A stretch of DNA of 64,000 nt from Candidatus Latescibacterota bacterium (GTDB lineage Bacteria; Latescibacterota; UBA2968; UBA8231): positions 62,001-126,000 of the forward strand of contig JAJEIO010000019.1 in NCBI GenBank assembly GCA_022827835.1. The letters are read 5' to 3'. The notes under the pieces were generated by a model. It searched no databases and was not told the DNA's origin. It was given only the letters and a program-made list of their open reading frames with translations. The position numbers were made by a program, and so were the translations under genes. Within the stretch, counting starts at the first letter, position 1. Each line of letters opens with the position of its first letter. This document shows positions 26,214-34,500 of the stretch, in pieces.

Positions 26214-26735
26214 ATGAGAAATTACGAACTCGTATGTATCTTGGACCCCCAAGCCGGCGAGGGCCAATACGATCAACTCGTCGAAAAATACGAGGCTCTG
26301 CTCGAGGAAAATGGCGGACAAGTCGTCCGGATCGACAATTGGGGTCTGCGGCGTCTGGCCTATACCTCGTCTAGCCTGAAGAATCGGCATCAAGGCTACT
26401 ACGTGCTCTATCAGTTTTCCGCCGAGCCGACGGCGATCGAAGGGCTAGAACAGACGCTCAAGCTTGACGAAGCGGTGCTGCGCTATCTCATCACCGCGGT
26501 CGAAGGCGAGTTTATCCACGTGCCCCAGCTAGCCGCCGACAATTTCCTCGAAGAAGCTTTTGCCCGACCGACCCGCGGCCCGAGGGACCGAGGTGGCCCC
26601 CATCGGGACTCCCGCGGCCCAACAAGGGACCGCGACGACAGCCGCCGCGATGCTGCCCCTGAGAATAATGAGCCTAGTGAGGTGGCAGAGGAGACACCCG
26701 AAGAGGCCGTAGTCCAAGAGTCCGACGACTCTTAG
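26214..26735 (+). CDS. rpsF: 30S ribosomal protein S6
   Basis: 173 residues from ATG 26214 (MRNYELVCILDPQAGEGQYD). Canonical S6 fold (~95 residues, with DNWGLRRLAYTSSSLKNRHQGYYVLYQF) is followed by a ~70-residue tail: Arg/Asp-rich (GPRDRGGPHRDSRGPTRDRD) then acidic. Such tails are longer than in most S6. rpsR and ssb, usually next, are missing; a DUF2232 membrane gene follows 12 bp later. Confidence 0.93.
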   Translation: MRNYELVCILDPQAGEGQYDQLVEKYEALLEENGGQVVRIDNWGLRRLAYTSSSLKNRHQGYYVLYQFSAEPTAIEGLEQTLKLDEAVLRYLITAVEGEFIHVPQLAADNFLEEAFARPTRGPRDRGGPHRDSRGPTRDRDDSRRDAAPENNEPSEVAEETPEEAVVQESDDS

Positions 26736-26747
26736 CGTCGGCAGCCG

Positions 26748-27560
26748 ATGCTGATTCTGCTGGGCATAGCGCTGGCGGTCATTTCGCTTTTGGCCAGTTT
26801 GCGCTACGGCTCGCGCGGTGCCCTGCCCTTGATCGGCCTGCTTTGCTTGGGCTCCGTCATGCTGCTAGGTGCCATGCTAGGGCTAGTGCCCATTATGGGG
26901 TTGCTCGCTGTTTTGCAAATAGAGCGTCAGCAGACCTATGGTCGCGTCATGGCCATGGCCTGCACGCCGCCGGCCGGCTTGTGTTTCTGGCAGTTAATTC
27001 AGGCGCGCGATGGCGCACATCGCCAAGAGCAAGCCGCCGCCATCTTGGAGCAGTTTCAAGCCTTGGGGATGGCTGTAGAAGGAAGCGGCCAGACGCTAAG
27101 CGCGATGATCGACGCGGTCCTGCGAGTGCAGCCGGCCATCGAGATGGCGACCCTGCTTTTGGTTTTTGTCGTGGCGTATCGGTTGAGCGAGGGCTTGGCT
27201 TTGCGGCTGGGGCTATCGCTGCCTGCTCCCCTGCCGCTGACTTTGTGGCGGCCTTGGGAAGAGTTGATCTGGGTATTGATCGCGGCCTTGGGTCTAAGTC
27301 TTTTGAGCGACGGATTGCTGGCCGATTTGGGCCTCAATCTGATCGTGTTGATGGGAATTATCTACGCAGTGCAAGGATTGGCCGTCTTGCGCTTTTTCGC
27401 CCAGCGCCAACGGGTGCCGCCTTTGGTCGAGTTGTTGTTTTACGTAGGGCTTTTCTTTGTCGCGGGCTTGGCGTTTCTGCTCTTGGCGGGCTTGGGGCTT
27501 TTGGATACGTGGTTCGATTGGCGGCGTCTGCGCCCAGCCCCCACAGAGGAAGAAGCGTAA
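26748..27560 (+). CDS. DUF2232 (YybS-like) membrane protein
   Basis: 270 residues, about eight hydrophobic helices (ALAVISLLASLRYGSRGALP at the start; FYVGLFFVAGLAFLLLAGLG near the end). DUF2232/YybS proteins sit in rpsF-rpsR-rplI regions and may be membrane transporters or scaffold-like; function unknown. Start ATG is 12 bp after rpsF. It lies in the spot where rpsR is normally found. The family call relies on topology and context. Confidence 0.6.
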   Translation: MLILLGIALAVISLLASLRYGSRGALPLIGLLCLGSVMLLGAMLGLVPIMGLLAVLQIERQQTYGRVMAMACTPPAGLCFWQLIQARDGAHRQEQAAAILEQFQALGMAVEGSGQTLSAMIDAVLRVQPAIEMATLLLVFVVAYRLSEGLALRLGLSLPAPLPLTLWRPWEELIWVLIAALGLSLLSDGLLADLGLNLIVLMGIIYAVQGLAVLRFFAQRQRVPPLVELLFYVGLFFVAGLAFLLLAGLGLLDTWFDWRRLRPAPTEEEA

Positions 27561-27604
27561 GGCCCAAACAACATCGCCGTTTTCTACGAAGTGGAGGACA
27601 AGTC

Positions 27605-28048
27605 GTGAAAGTAATTCTATTAAAGGACATTGAATCCTTGGGTTCGGCTGGTGAGGTCGTGGAGGTAAAGAACGGGTATGGTCGCAACTTCCTGATTCCT
27701 CGCAACGAGGCCCTAATCGCCAGCGCCGCCAACATGGCTCAATTTGAGTCTAGGCGCAAACAGCAAGAGACCTTAGCCGAGCGCGACCGCCGCGCCGCTG
27801 AGATCCTCGCCAAGAAGCTGGAAGCGGAGTCGCTCACCGCGCAGGTCAAGGTCGGCGAGGAGGATCGCCTCTTCGGTTCGGTAACCGCCCAGCATATCGC
27901 CGAATTGCTCGATGAAAAGGGCTACGAGATAGATCGCCGCGCCATCCACCTCGAAGACCCCATCCGCGAATTGGGTGTTTACAATGTCGAAGTGCGCCTC
28001 CATCCAGAGGTAGCAACAGCGGTCAAGCTCTGGGTCGTCAAGGAATAG
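27605..28048 (+). CDS. rplI: 50S ribosomal protein L9
   Basis: 147 residues starting at GTG 27605; GGAGGA at 27593-27598 sits ideally before it. An in-frame extension to 26843 is not coding (it is the shadow of the DUF2232 gene). The L9 N-domain is clear, VILLKDIESLGSAGEVVEVK and NGYGRNFLIPR, and the C-domain has GEEDRLFGSVTAQHIAELL. It binds 23S rRNA at the L1-stalk base. Confidence 0.96.
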   Translation: MKVILLKDIESLGSAGEVVEVKNGYGRNFLIPRNEALIASAANMAQFESRRKQQETLAERDRRAAEILAKKLEAESLTAQVKVGEEDRLFGSVTAQHIAELLDEKGYEIDRRAIHLEDPIRELGVYNVEVRLHPEVATAVKLWVVKE

Positions 28049-28088
28049 CGCGACGCTGGGCATCCTCCCTCCTCGACGGAGGTAATTC

Positions 28089-29018
28089 ATGCCAAGCAGG
28101 GTCTTGCTCCTTTGCTGGATATGTGCGGCGGGCACGGGCTGCGCCCTAGAACTTTCGGAAGGCCCCTTCGCGCGCGTCGGGCAGGAAGTATGGCGCACCG
28201 TAAACAGAAGCCATCGGGGTGCCGACGGCGTCTTGGTGCAGGCAGCCTTGCATACCTTCGCCTACGAAATTGCCCACGCCTATGCGCGGGCTGAGCGCGA
28301 GGACTTGGGGCAGGAGCAGCTCGAATTTCGCATCAAACAACTACTCTACTCCTACGTCGATGGCACCTATCCGGCCGAAGACGGCACGGACATAAACAGC
28401 CTTTACTTTCAGTATCTTATCTACGTAAATCCGTCCTTTGATGCGCGCAATCCCCTGCAAAAACGCGCCTTCGACATCTGGAGAGCCGAATACATACGCC
28501 GGGTCGTTGATGCCATCTACGACCCCAAGTTTCCCATCCTGCGCGACCAGTATGACGACCGTTGGGGCTTGACGCTCTACAGTCGTTTGGTCTTTACCGT
28601 TTATCTGTCGAGCGGAGAGTCTCAGCTCAAGCCCTATATTGCCGATATTGGTGCGCGCACGTTCTTGGTCAATCAGCAAGGTGTGCGCTTCCAGCCCAGC
28701 GGGACGTTTAATTTCTATCCGTACGAGAGCGACCGGCCCGAAGGAGAGGTGCTCGACGGCAAGACCTACTACCGGGTCTTCTTCCCCAATCGCAAAAGCG
28801 ACGACAAGAAGCCTATTGTCGGGCTCGACGATGAATATCTAGAGTTGCAGATTGAAAACTTGGGCGACGTTCCCTTGCGAACCCTGCGCTGGGAGTTGCC
28901 GCTTGAGTATCCAGAAATGCCCGCGCGACGCTTGCCGACAGAAGCCGAGGTGGCCGAGCGCAAAGCGGCCGAGCGGGCCGAGCGCAAGGCGCGGGCCGAA
29001 GCAGCGCAGACCAAGTAG
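28089..29018 (+). CDS. Putative lipoprotein of unknown function
   Basis: 309 residues after an excellent GGAGGT site. The N-terminus SRVLLLCWICAAGTGC|A reads as a lipobox, so it is likely an outer-membrane lipoprotein. The middle is a mixed fold with QLLYSYVDGTYPAEDGTDIN and VFFPNRKSDDKKPIVGLDDEYLELQ; the tail is Ala/Glu/Lys/Arg-rich helix (AEVAERKAAERAERKARAEA). I do not recognise a family. It follows rplI by 40 bp on the same strand and precedes tRNA-Sec. Confidence 0.6.
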   Translation: MPSRVLLLCWICAAGTGCALELSEGPFARVGQEVWRTVNRSHRGADGVLVQAALHTFAYEIAHAYARAEREDLGQEQLEFRIKQLLYSYVDGTYPAEDGTDINSLYFQYLIYVNPSFDARNPLQKRAFDIWRAEYIRRVVDAIYDPKFPILRDQYDDRWGLTLYSRLVFTVYLSSGESQLKPYIADIGARTFLVNQQGVRFQPSGTFNFYPYESDRPEGEVLDGKTYYRVFFPNRKSDDKKPIVGLDDEYLELQIENLGDVPLRTLRWELPLEYPEMPARRLPTEAEVAERKAAERAERKARAEAAQTK

Positions 29019-29031
29019 CACCGTAGGTCCG

Positions 29032-29060
29032 TTGGTGCTATTGGGATCTCATTCTATATT
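29032..29060 (+). promoter_or_regulatory. Possible promoter of tRNA-Sec
   Basis: TTGGTG (29032-29037, 3 of 6), 17-bp spacer, TATATT (29055-29060, 5 of 6). Start site would be near 29067, 20 nt before the tRNA. The -35 is weak. Confidence 0.4.
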
Positions 29061-29086
29061 TTTGCGTATCCAAACGAAAACTTTGC

Positions 29087-29185
29087 GGGAGCGGATGTGT
29101 GCCTGGTGGCTGCCGCGGACTTCAAATCCGTTGCGGCGTAGCGAGAGTTGCGCTGGGTGGGTTCGATTCCCACACGTTCCCGCCA
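29087..29185 (+). tRNA. selC: tRNA-Sec (TCA)
   Basis: 99 nt with encoded CCA, far longer than ordinary tRNAs. Acceptor GGGAGCG pairs with CGTTCCC (one G-U), discriminator G. The anticodon arm is GCGGA-CTTCAAA-TCCGT with anticodon TCA, exactly the selenocysteine pattern. A long variable arm (TGCGGCGTAGCGAGAGTTGCGC) and T-arm GTGGG-TTCGATT-CCCAC follow. It inserts Sec at UGA with SelB and SECIS. The D-arm pairing is imperfect by eye. It ends 7 bp from the convergent dehydrogenase stop. Confidence 0.93.
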
Positions 29186-29192
29186 TTCGCCC

Positions 29193-30251
29193 CTATTGCA
29201 ACCAAGTCTGAGGGTCCAGCCCAAGGCTCCGTGCGGCCTCGCCGATGTGGCCCCAAGTCGTGTCGTCGATGGGAATACCCTCTTCACGGCGCTGGCGTCC
29301 CGTGCGGTATTCGGGATCGCCGGGTAGCTGTATCTCGCCGATGTGCGGATCGACGCGGCTGGTGGATACGTGGCGGATTAGGCTTTCGAGTTCGTCGAAG
29401 TAGAAGTCCATTTCGACGAAGTGATCGATGTTGTACACCGTCAGGTGCAGTCCGTTGCTCTGCATGACGGTCTCGCCGTTGGCACAGCCCTGACCGCTGA
29501 GAGCCCCGCCTAGAATCTCAACTATCATACTCAGGCAGTACCCCTTATAGGCCACCGGCCCGCCGAAAGGCAGGATCGCGCCGGGCGGATCGCCGACAAA
29601 TGCCTCTGGATCGGTAGAAGGGTTGCCATCGTGGTCGATGATTCGCCCCTCGGGTAGCTGTTCTCCGCGATTATAGGCGACGCGGACCTTGCCCTCGGCG
29701 CAGACCGAAGTGGTCATATCGACCAAGAGTGGATCGGCGTTGCGCCGAGGCGCGGCACAGGATATGGGGTTGGTGCTGAGCTTGCCGTCGATCCCGCCGT
29801 AAGGAGCGATCTGGCGCCCGAGGTGACCGGCGTTGCAAAAGGCTAACCCAATCATGCCTTGACGGGCGACCTGTAGCGGATAGGCCCCCACCCGGCCAAC
29901 ATGCCCGCAGTTGCGCAGCGTGGCGGTAGCAACCCCGTACTGAGCGGCCTTGTCGATGGCTAGCTGGGTAGCGAACGTCCCGCCGATCTGGCCCATGGTT
30001 CCGCCGCCATCGACGACCACGGTGCAGGGTTTTTCGCTGACGATAGAAGGCTGGCCTTGGGGATCAAAGGTGCCGTCTTGGATTTGTTCGATGTATTCGT
30101 AAAGGCGCAGACTGCCGTGCGAGTCGTGCCCGTAGAGAGACGACTCGACTAAGTGGTCGGTCACGGCGCGGGCGCTGGCAGGAGGGCAGCCAGCCGTCTC
30201 GAAAAGCTGGTAGCCGATCTGGCGCAGGTCGTCGGGTTTGATGTGCGGCAT
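29193..30251 (-). CDS. Malate/L-lactate dehydrogenase family (Ldh_2) oxidoreductase
   Basis: 352 residues from ATG 30251, which overlaps the PhyH stop (TAATG). NAD(P)-dependent YlbC/YiaK/malate-dehydrogenase-2 fold: SLYGHDSHGSLRLYEYI (catalytic His region near 50), VVVDGGGTMGQIGGTFA, ATLRNCGHVGRVGAYPLQVA, NPISCAAPR. It probably reduces or oxidises an alpha-hydroxy/alpha-keto acid. Last gene of the M20-PhyH-Ldh operon. Confidence 0.88.
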   Translation of the reverse strand: MPHIKPDDLRQIGYQLFETAGCPPASARAVTDHLVESSLYGHDSHGSLRLYEYIEQIQDGTFDPQGQPSIVSEKPCTVVVDGGGTMGQIGGTFATQLAIDKAAQYGVATATLRNCGHVGRVGAYPLQVARQGMIGLAFCNAGHLGRQIAPYGGIDGKLSTNPISCAAPRRNADPLLVDMTTSVCAEGKVRVAYNRGEQLPEGRIIDHDGNPSTDPEAFVGDPPGAILPFGGPVAYKGYCLSMIVEILGGALSGQGCANGETVMQSNGLHLTVYNIDHFVEMDFYFDELESLIRHVSTSRVDPHIGEIQLPGDPEYRTGRQRREEGIPIDDTTWGHIGEAARSLGLDPQTWLQ

Positions 30252-31066
30252 TAGTTGGCTGCTCCCTCGAGGACGCGCTCGATTTCTCGTTCCCAAGTCC
30301 CAGCGACGCGCACGCCGTATTCGGCTTGGCCACCCGTGGCTTCCGGCCCCACCAAGATGGGCTGACCGCGTCGTTCGCCGATGAGTCTGGCGCGCTCGAC
30401 GCAGGCGGTGTGCAGAAAGTGGAAGGCAAGTCCGGCGCGCTCGCGATCGGTGGTATTGGCTTTAGTCGAGTGGGCCGTGCCGTAGCAGAAGAAGGCGACG
30501 CCACCGGCCTTTAGCTCAATGGGCACGGCGCGCTCCTCGGGTACTTGGCAGTGGATGTGGTGATCGGAGTAAGGATCGCGGTCGTGCGGGTACTCCTCCT
30601 TGAAGGAGTCATGCACGACGTGAATGGTGCCATTTTCGATGGTTGCGTCGTGAACGGCAACCCACATGGCAGTGCCTTTTAAGGGATCGTCTATTTTGAA
30701 ATAGGCGTTGTCTTGGTGCCAGTCCGTGCCAATGCCGTGGCCGGCTGGCTTGAGAAACATCTGATCTAGGTGCAGGATGAAGGGCGTGCCGATGAGCCGT
30801 GAGACGGCAATGGTGATTTTTTCGTCAAAGGGCAGGGCGCGGATGAGATCGCTTTTGTCGTACAAGGGAATCAGTTGCAAGTTGACCTTGGTAGTGGAGG
30901 GGGTCTCGCCATCGCCCTCAGTGGCGACATTGCGGACCAAGCCTTCGCGTTTGAAGCGTTCGACTTCGGCTTGTATGGCTCGGACTTCGCGGGAGTCAAA
31001 AAAATCGGGAACCACAGTGTAGCCGTGATTTTTGAAATGGGTTACTTGGGAGTGGGAGAGAGACAC
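30251..31066 (-). CDS. PhyH-family Fe(II)/2-oxoglutarate dioxygenase
   Basis: 271 residues. Begins HFKNHGYTVVPDFFDSREV as PhyH proteins do. Facial triad visible: TDWHQDNAYF (His, Asp) and GTAHSTKANTT (His), then RAGLAFHF with the 2-oxoglutarate Arg. It likely hydroxylates a small molecule; substrate unknown. It is 33 bp downstream of the M20 peptidase and overlaps the dehydrogenase, so the three act together, perhaps on a peptide-linked or hydroxylated metabolite. Confidence 0.9.
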   Translation of the reverse strand: MSLSHSQVTHFKNHGYTVVPDFFDSREVRAIQAEVERFKREGLVRNVATEGDGETPSTTKVNLQLIPLYDKSDLIRALPFDEKITIAVSRLIGTPFILHLDQMFLKPAGHGIGTDWHQDNAYFKIDDPLKGTAMWVAVHDATIENGTIHVVHDSFKEEYPHDRDPYSDHHIHCQVPEERAVPIELKAGGVAFFCYGTAHSTKANTTDRERAGLAFHFLHTACVERARLIGERRGQPILVGPEATGGQAEYGVRVAGTWEREIERVLEGAAN

Positions 31067-31099
31067 AGATGGCTCCTTGCCTTGTGCAGAATGGCGGGA

Positions 31100-32512
31100 C
31101 TATGTTGCGCGCTGAGATGCTCGCGCCAACTCGCATAAGAGCGCAGCCGAAGTACGGATGCCGCGGTGAAAGTCGCGCATGGAAAAGCGCTCGTTGGGGC
31201 CGTGCCAATTGTCGGTGATTTGCCCTAGGCCGATGAGCAGGACTGGTGCCCCTGTCGCAGCGGCAAAATCGACGACGATGGGAATGGAGCCGCCCTCGCG
31301 GGTAAACACCGGCTCGATCTCGAATCCCTTGCGCATGGCCTCAAGTGTCGGCTCGACTAGTGGGTGATCTAGGTCCAAATAATAAGCCGGTGAGCAATGC
31401 TGATTTTTGAACTCGATGCGGGTACCTGCGGGCAGCTGAGCGCGGATGTGCCCTTCGAGGGCCGCTTGGATGTGTTCGGGATTTTGGTCGGGCACTAATC
31501 GGCAGGAGATGGCAGCTCGGGCGACAGCCGGTATGACGGTGCGCGGACTGCCGCCGCTGAGGAGGTTGATGTCGAGCGTGGGACGAGTCCAGCGCCTTTC
31601 GAGGAGGGAGTACTCCTGCCCTCCCACCAGCGAGGGCACGCCCAAGGTGCGGCAATAGGCATCCTCGTCCACCGCGAGGGCGGCGTAGAGGCTTTTTTCG
31701 CGGGCCGAAAGCGGCTGGACTTCGTCGTAGAAACCGGGCACGGTGATATGCCCTTCGGCGTCGATGAGGCCGGACAAGGCGTTGACGAGGAGTTGGTTGG
31801 GGTTGTGGACAATGCCGCCGAAAAGGCCGGAATGCACGTCCTGCACCGGTCCAAAAACCTCGACCTCGGTATAGACAATGCCGCGCAGACCCACAGTCAG
31901 CGAGGGCTGGTCCGGCCCGTACATGCTGGTGTCGGAAATCACCGTACAAAGCACCGGGGCAAATTCGTCAAGCCCACCCTCGGCCACAAACTGGCTCAAC
32001 GCCGCGCTGCCGCATTCCTCCTCGCCTTCGATCAGGAAGACCAAGTTGAACGGAAGCTGATTCCCATTGGCGAAGACGACTTCGGCCGCCTTCAGATGCG
32101 CGAAGCAGGGACCCTTATTGTCGCTGGCCCCCCGGGCGATGAGGAAGCCGTCCCGCTCCTCGGCGGCAAAGGGATCCACCTCCCAAGCCGAGCGCGGATT
32201 GTCCACTCCTTGTACATCGTAATGACCATAGATCAAGACAGTAGGTCGATCCGACGAGAACGCGGGACTACGGGCGACGACTAGGGGATTGGTAGCGGCC
32301 CTTACTTGGATCTTCTCGACCTCAAACCCCATTTGGTCGAATTGGCCGACGAGGAAATCGGCCGCTTGGACGAGGCCGTCGCTGGTGTCCTCATCGGCAC
32401 CAGTGCTGACGCTGGGGATGCGGATAAAGGATTTCAGTTGTTCGATATAGGTCGGCTGCCGCTCATCGATACACAGCAGCGTTTTCTCCAAGGCTATGCC
32501 TTCCTCGCGCAT
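31100..32512 (-). CDS. M20-family metallodipeptidase
   Basis: 470 residues. Zinc ligands and catalytic residues in order: YGHYDVQ (His, catalytic Asp), ASDNKGP (bridging Asp), EGEEECGS (catalytic Glu and ligand), ISDTSMYGPDQP (Asp), and C-terminal WHGPNERF (His). Middle lid domain with GPVQDVHSGLFGG. Cytosolic, cleaves dipeptides or N-acyl amino acids. First gene of its operon. No promoter was resolved in the 330 bp upstream. Confidence 0.92.
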   Translation of the reverse strand: MREEGIALEKTLLCIDERQPTYIEQLKSFIRIPSVSTGADEDTSDGLVQAADFLVGQFDQMGFEVEKIQVRAATNPLVVARSPAFSSDRPTVLIYGHYDVQGVDNPRSAWEVDPFAAEERDGFLIARGASDNKGPCFAHLKAAEVVFANGNQLPFNLVFLIEGEEECGSAALSQFVAEGGLDEFAPVLCTVISDTSMYGPDQPSLTVGLRGIVYTEVEVFGPVQDVHSGLFGGIVHNPNQLLVNALSGLIDAEGHITVPGFYDEVQPLSAREKSLYAALAVDEDAYCRTLGVPSLVGGQEYSLLERRWTRPTLDINLLSGGSPRTVIPAVARAAISCRLVPDQNPEHIQAALEGHIRAQLPAGTRIEFKNQHCSPAYYLDLDHPLVEPTLEAMRKGFEIEPVFTREGGSIPIVVDFAAATGAPVLLIGLGQITDNWHGPNERFSMRDFHRGIRTSAALLCELARASQRAT

Positions 32513-32842
32513 CGCTTCTCTGTTCTTTGATCGTCCGTTCCGCCCTTCAGTCTAGCCCACCATTGCCCATCTCGGCCAGTGGTAGTGCTCTTGCTGAGGT
32601 CGGGTTTATTCGTTAGCTTTTTGCAACGCAAAAAACGCAAAAGTTGAGAATCAAGTCCGATTGCCCGCCTTGCACGCTTCCCGCAACTGTGCAATATAAG
32701 TTTTTACATCGGGCTGTAAAGTTCCGTTCATCCGTTTGCTACCATATTCATTTGGATCGTCGCATGGCCCGCAGGGATGAGCGGCTGACTTTTCTCAGAC
32801 CCCCAAATCTACTGCTATTTACAGGAAGGAATACACTGGAAA
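32513..32842. other. Intergenic region between M20 operon and gapA
   Basis: 330 bp with no convincing gene. A TATAAG hexamer at 32695-32700 with a weak TTGCAC at 19-bp distance could be a gapA promoter. There are several A/C-rich runs (GCAACGCAAAAAACGCAAAAG) but no clear hairpin or riboswitch. Confidence 0.5.
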
Positions 32843-33841
32843 ATGGGAGAGCTACCTGTTGCTATTAATGGCTTTGGTCGAATCGGTCGTTTGGTGTTCA
32901 GGGCGGCTGTCGAGCAAGGTGGCATCGAGATCAAAGCCATCAACGATCTAACCGACGCCCAAACACTTGCCCACCTACTCAAATACGACTCCACCCACGG
33001 CCGCTTCGCCGGCGACATAGAGGTTGCTGGCGACGACTTGGTCGTCAATGGCCAAGCGATTCGCATCTTGGCCGAGCGCGACCCGGCCAACCTGCCTTGG
33101 AGCGATTTAGGGGTCGAAGTGGTGCTGGAGTCAACGGGATTTTTCACCGAGGCCGACAAAGCTCGCGCTCACATCGACGCTGGGGCCAAAAAGGTCGTCA
33201 TTTCTGCTCCGGCCAAAGGCGAAGACGTAACCGTGGTAATGGGCGTCAACGACGACGTCATCCAAGCCGACCACGCGATTATTTCCAATGCTTCGTGTAC
33301 GACCAACTGTTTAGCCCCCATGGTCAAAGTCCTACACGAAAAATTCGGCATCGTCAAAGGCATGATGAATACGATTCACTCGTACACCGGAGACCAACGC
33401 CTGCTCGATGCCCCGCACAGCGACATGCGGCGGGCGCGCTCGGCCGCGGCCTCGATGGTGCCCACAACTACGGGGGCGGCGGCCGCAGTAGGTAAGGTGC
33501 TACCCGAGCTCGACGGCAAGCTCGATGGCTTGGCCATCCGCGTACCAACCCCCGACGGTTCATTGACCGACCTCACCGCCGAACTCAAAAGCGCAGCGGA
33601 TGCCGAAGCAATCAACGCGGCGTTCAAAGCCGCGGCGGCCAACTCGCTGGCTGGCATTCTCGAGTACTCCGAGGAGCCTTTGGTCTTGGCCGATATCGTA
33701 GGCAACCCGCACTCGTGCGTCTTCGACGCGCTATCGACGAATGTTCTCGAAGGAAATATGGTCAAGCTCCTCGGATGGTACGACAACGAATGGGGCTATT
33801 CCAATCGCTGCGTGGATTTGCTGCGCAAGCTCGGCCAATGA
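32843..33841 (+). CDS. gapA: Glyceraldehyde-3-phosphate dehydrogenase
   Basis: 332 residues. NAD-binding [13 protein letters not shown] and NDLTD (Asp favours NAD). Catalytic SNASCTTNC with Cys152 and His179 ([11 protein letters not shown]), and the C-terminal [11 protein letters not shown]. Central glycolysis/gluconeogenesis enzyme. SD AGGAAGGA is 10 bp upstream. The DtxR-type gene follows by 48 bp. Confidence 0.96.
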   Translation: MGELPVAINGFGRIGRLVFRAAVEQGGIEIKAINDLTDAQTLAHLLKYDSTHGRFAGDIEVAGDDLVVNGQAIRILAERDPANLPWSDLGVEVVLESTGFFTEADKARAHIDAGAKKVVISAPAKGEDVTVVMGVNDDVIQADHAIISNASCTTNCLAPMVKVLHEKFGIVKGMMNTIHSYTGDQRLLDAPHSDMRRARSAAASMVPTTTGAAAAVGKVLPELDGKLDGLAIRVPTPDGSLTDLTAELKSAADAEAINAAFKAAAANSLAGILEYSEEPLVLADIVGNPHSCVFDALSTNVLEGNMVKLLGWYDNEWGYSNRCVDLLRKLGQ

Positions 33842-33889
33842 CTCAGTACAAGACCTTGCGACTTAGGTGGAGGCAGAAAGGCGAAACGC

Positions 33890-34435
33890 ATGTTTGAGGA
33901 AGTCTGGAGAGCCTACGAAGAAAACGAACTAAGTCACAGCGCCGCGCACCACCTGATGGCGATCCACGAGCTGCGCGAGGCGCACGGCTACGCCCGCGTC
34001 TCGGATGTCGCCAAGCACCTGAGCATCACCAAAGGCAGCGTCTCGACGGCCATGAAGCACCTCAAGGAGCGCGGCTACGTGCAAGAGGATCCCAATCGCT
34101 TCCTCGAACTTACCGAACAGGGCCTGAAGGTTGTACAGGAAACCGAGGCCACACGCCTAGTCGTGCAGCGTTTCCTCGGAGACGCCCTCGGCATGGATGA
34201 GGACGACGCAATGATCGACGCCTGCAAGGTTGAGCACCTAATCAGCAATGAGGCGCGGCAGCGGTTGGTTTGCTTTTTGCGCGTGTTGTTTTCAGAAAAA
34301 CCTTCGGCCAACGAGTTTCTCCAGACGTTCCGCGATGGTGCCCTAGAGTGTCGCGATGGCGATGTGGAGTCGTGTACCGTCTGTGAAGACATCTGTTACG
34401 GCTACCGCACCGTTGCCTTAGCGGAGAGCGAGTAG
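33890..34435 (+). CDS. DtxR/MntR-type metal-dependent regulator
   Basis: 181 residues. Winged HTH (LREAHGYARVSDVAKHLSIT, SVSTAMKHLKERGYV) and the dimerisation helix with FLGDALGMDEDDAMIDACKVEHLIS, where Cys/Glu/His would bind metal. The C-terminus has CTVCEDICYG, a Cys cluster not typical of DtxR that may bind metal or an Fe-S centre. Downstream of gapA, with an intrinsic terminator 29 bp after its stop. Regulated targets are unknown. Confidence 0.85.
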   Translation: MFEEVWRAYEENELSHSAAHHLMAIHELREAHGYARVSDVAKHLSITKGSVSTAMKHLKERGYVQEDPNRFLELTEQGLKVVQETEATRLVVQRFLGDALGMDEDDAMIDACKVEHLISNEARQRLVCFLRVLFSEKPSANEFLQTFRDGALECRDGDVESCTVCEDICYGYRTVALAESE

Positions 34436-34464
34436 ATTCCAAGAAGACACAGTGTTATCGGTCT

Positions 34465-34489
34465 GGCCGGGCGGTGTCCGGCCTTTTTT
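34465..34489 (+). terminator. Rho-independent terminator after the DtxR-type gene
   Basis: Stem GGCCGG/CCGGCC (34465-34470 with 34478-34483) with a 7-nt loop, then six T (34484-34489). Confidence 0.85.
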
Positions 34490-34500
34490 GTGAGCGGACC

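Noticed and set aside
26843..27604. In-frame extension of rplI
   Set aside because: It is the shadow frame of the DUF2232 gene, very Arg/Ala-rich, and the L9 fold starts at GTG 27605 after GGAGGA.
29193..32512. Selenoprotein next to tRNA-Sec
   Set aside because: The neighbouring genes are intact without in-frame UGA; no SECIS-like hairpin was recognised.
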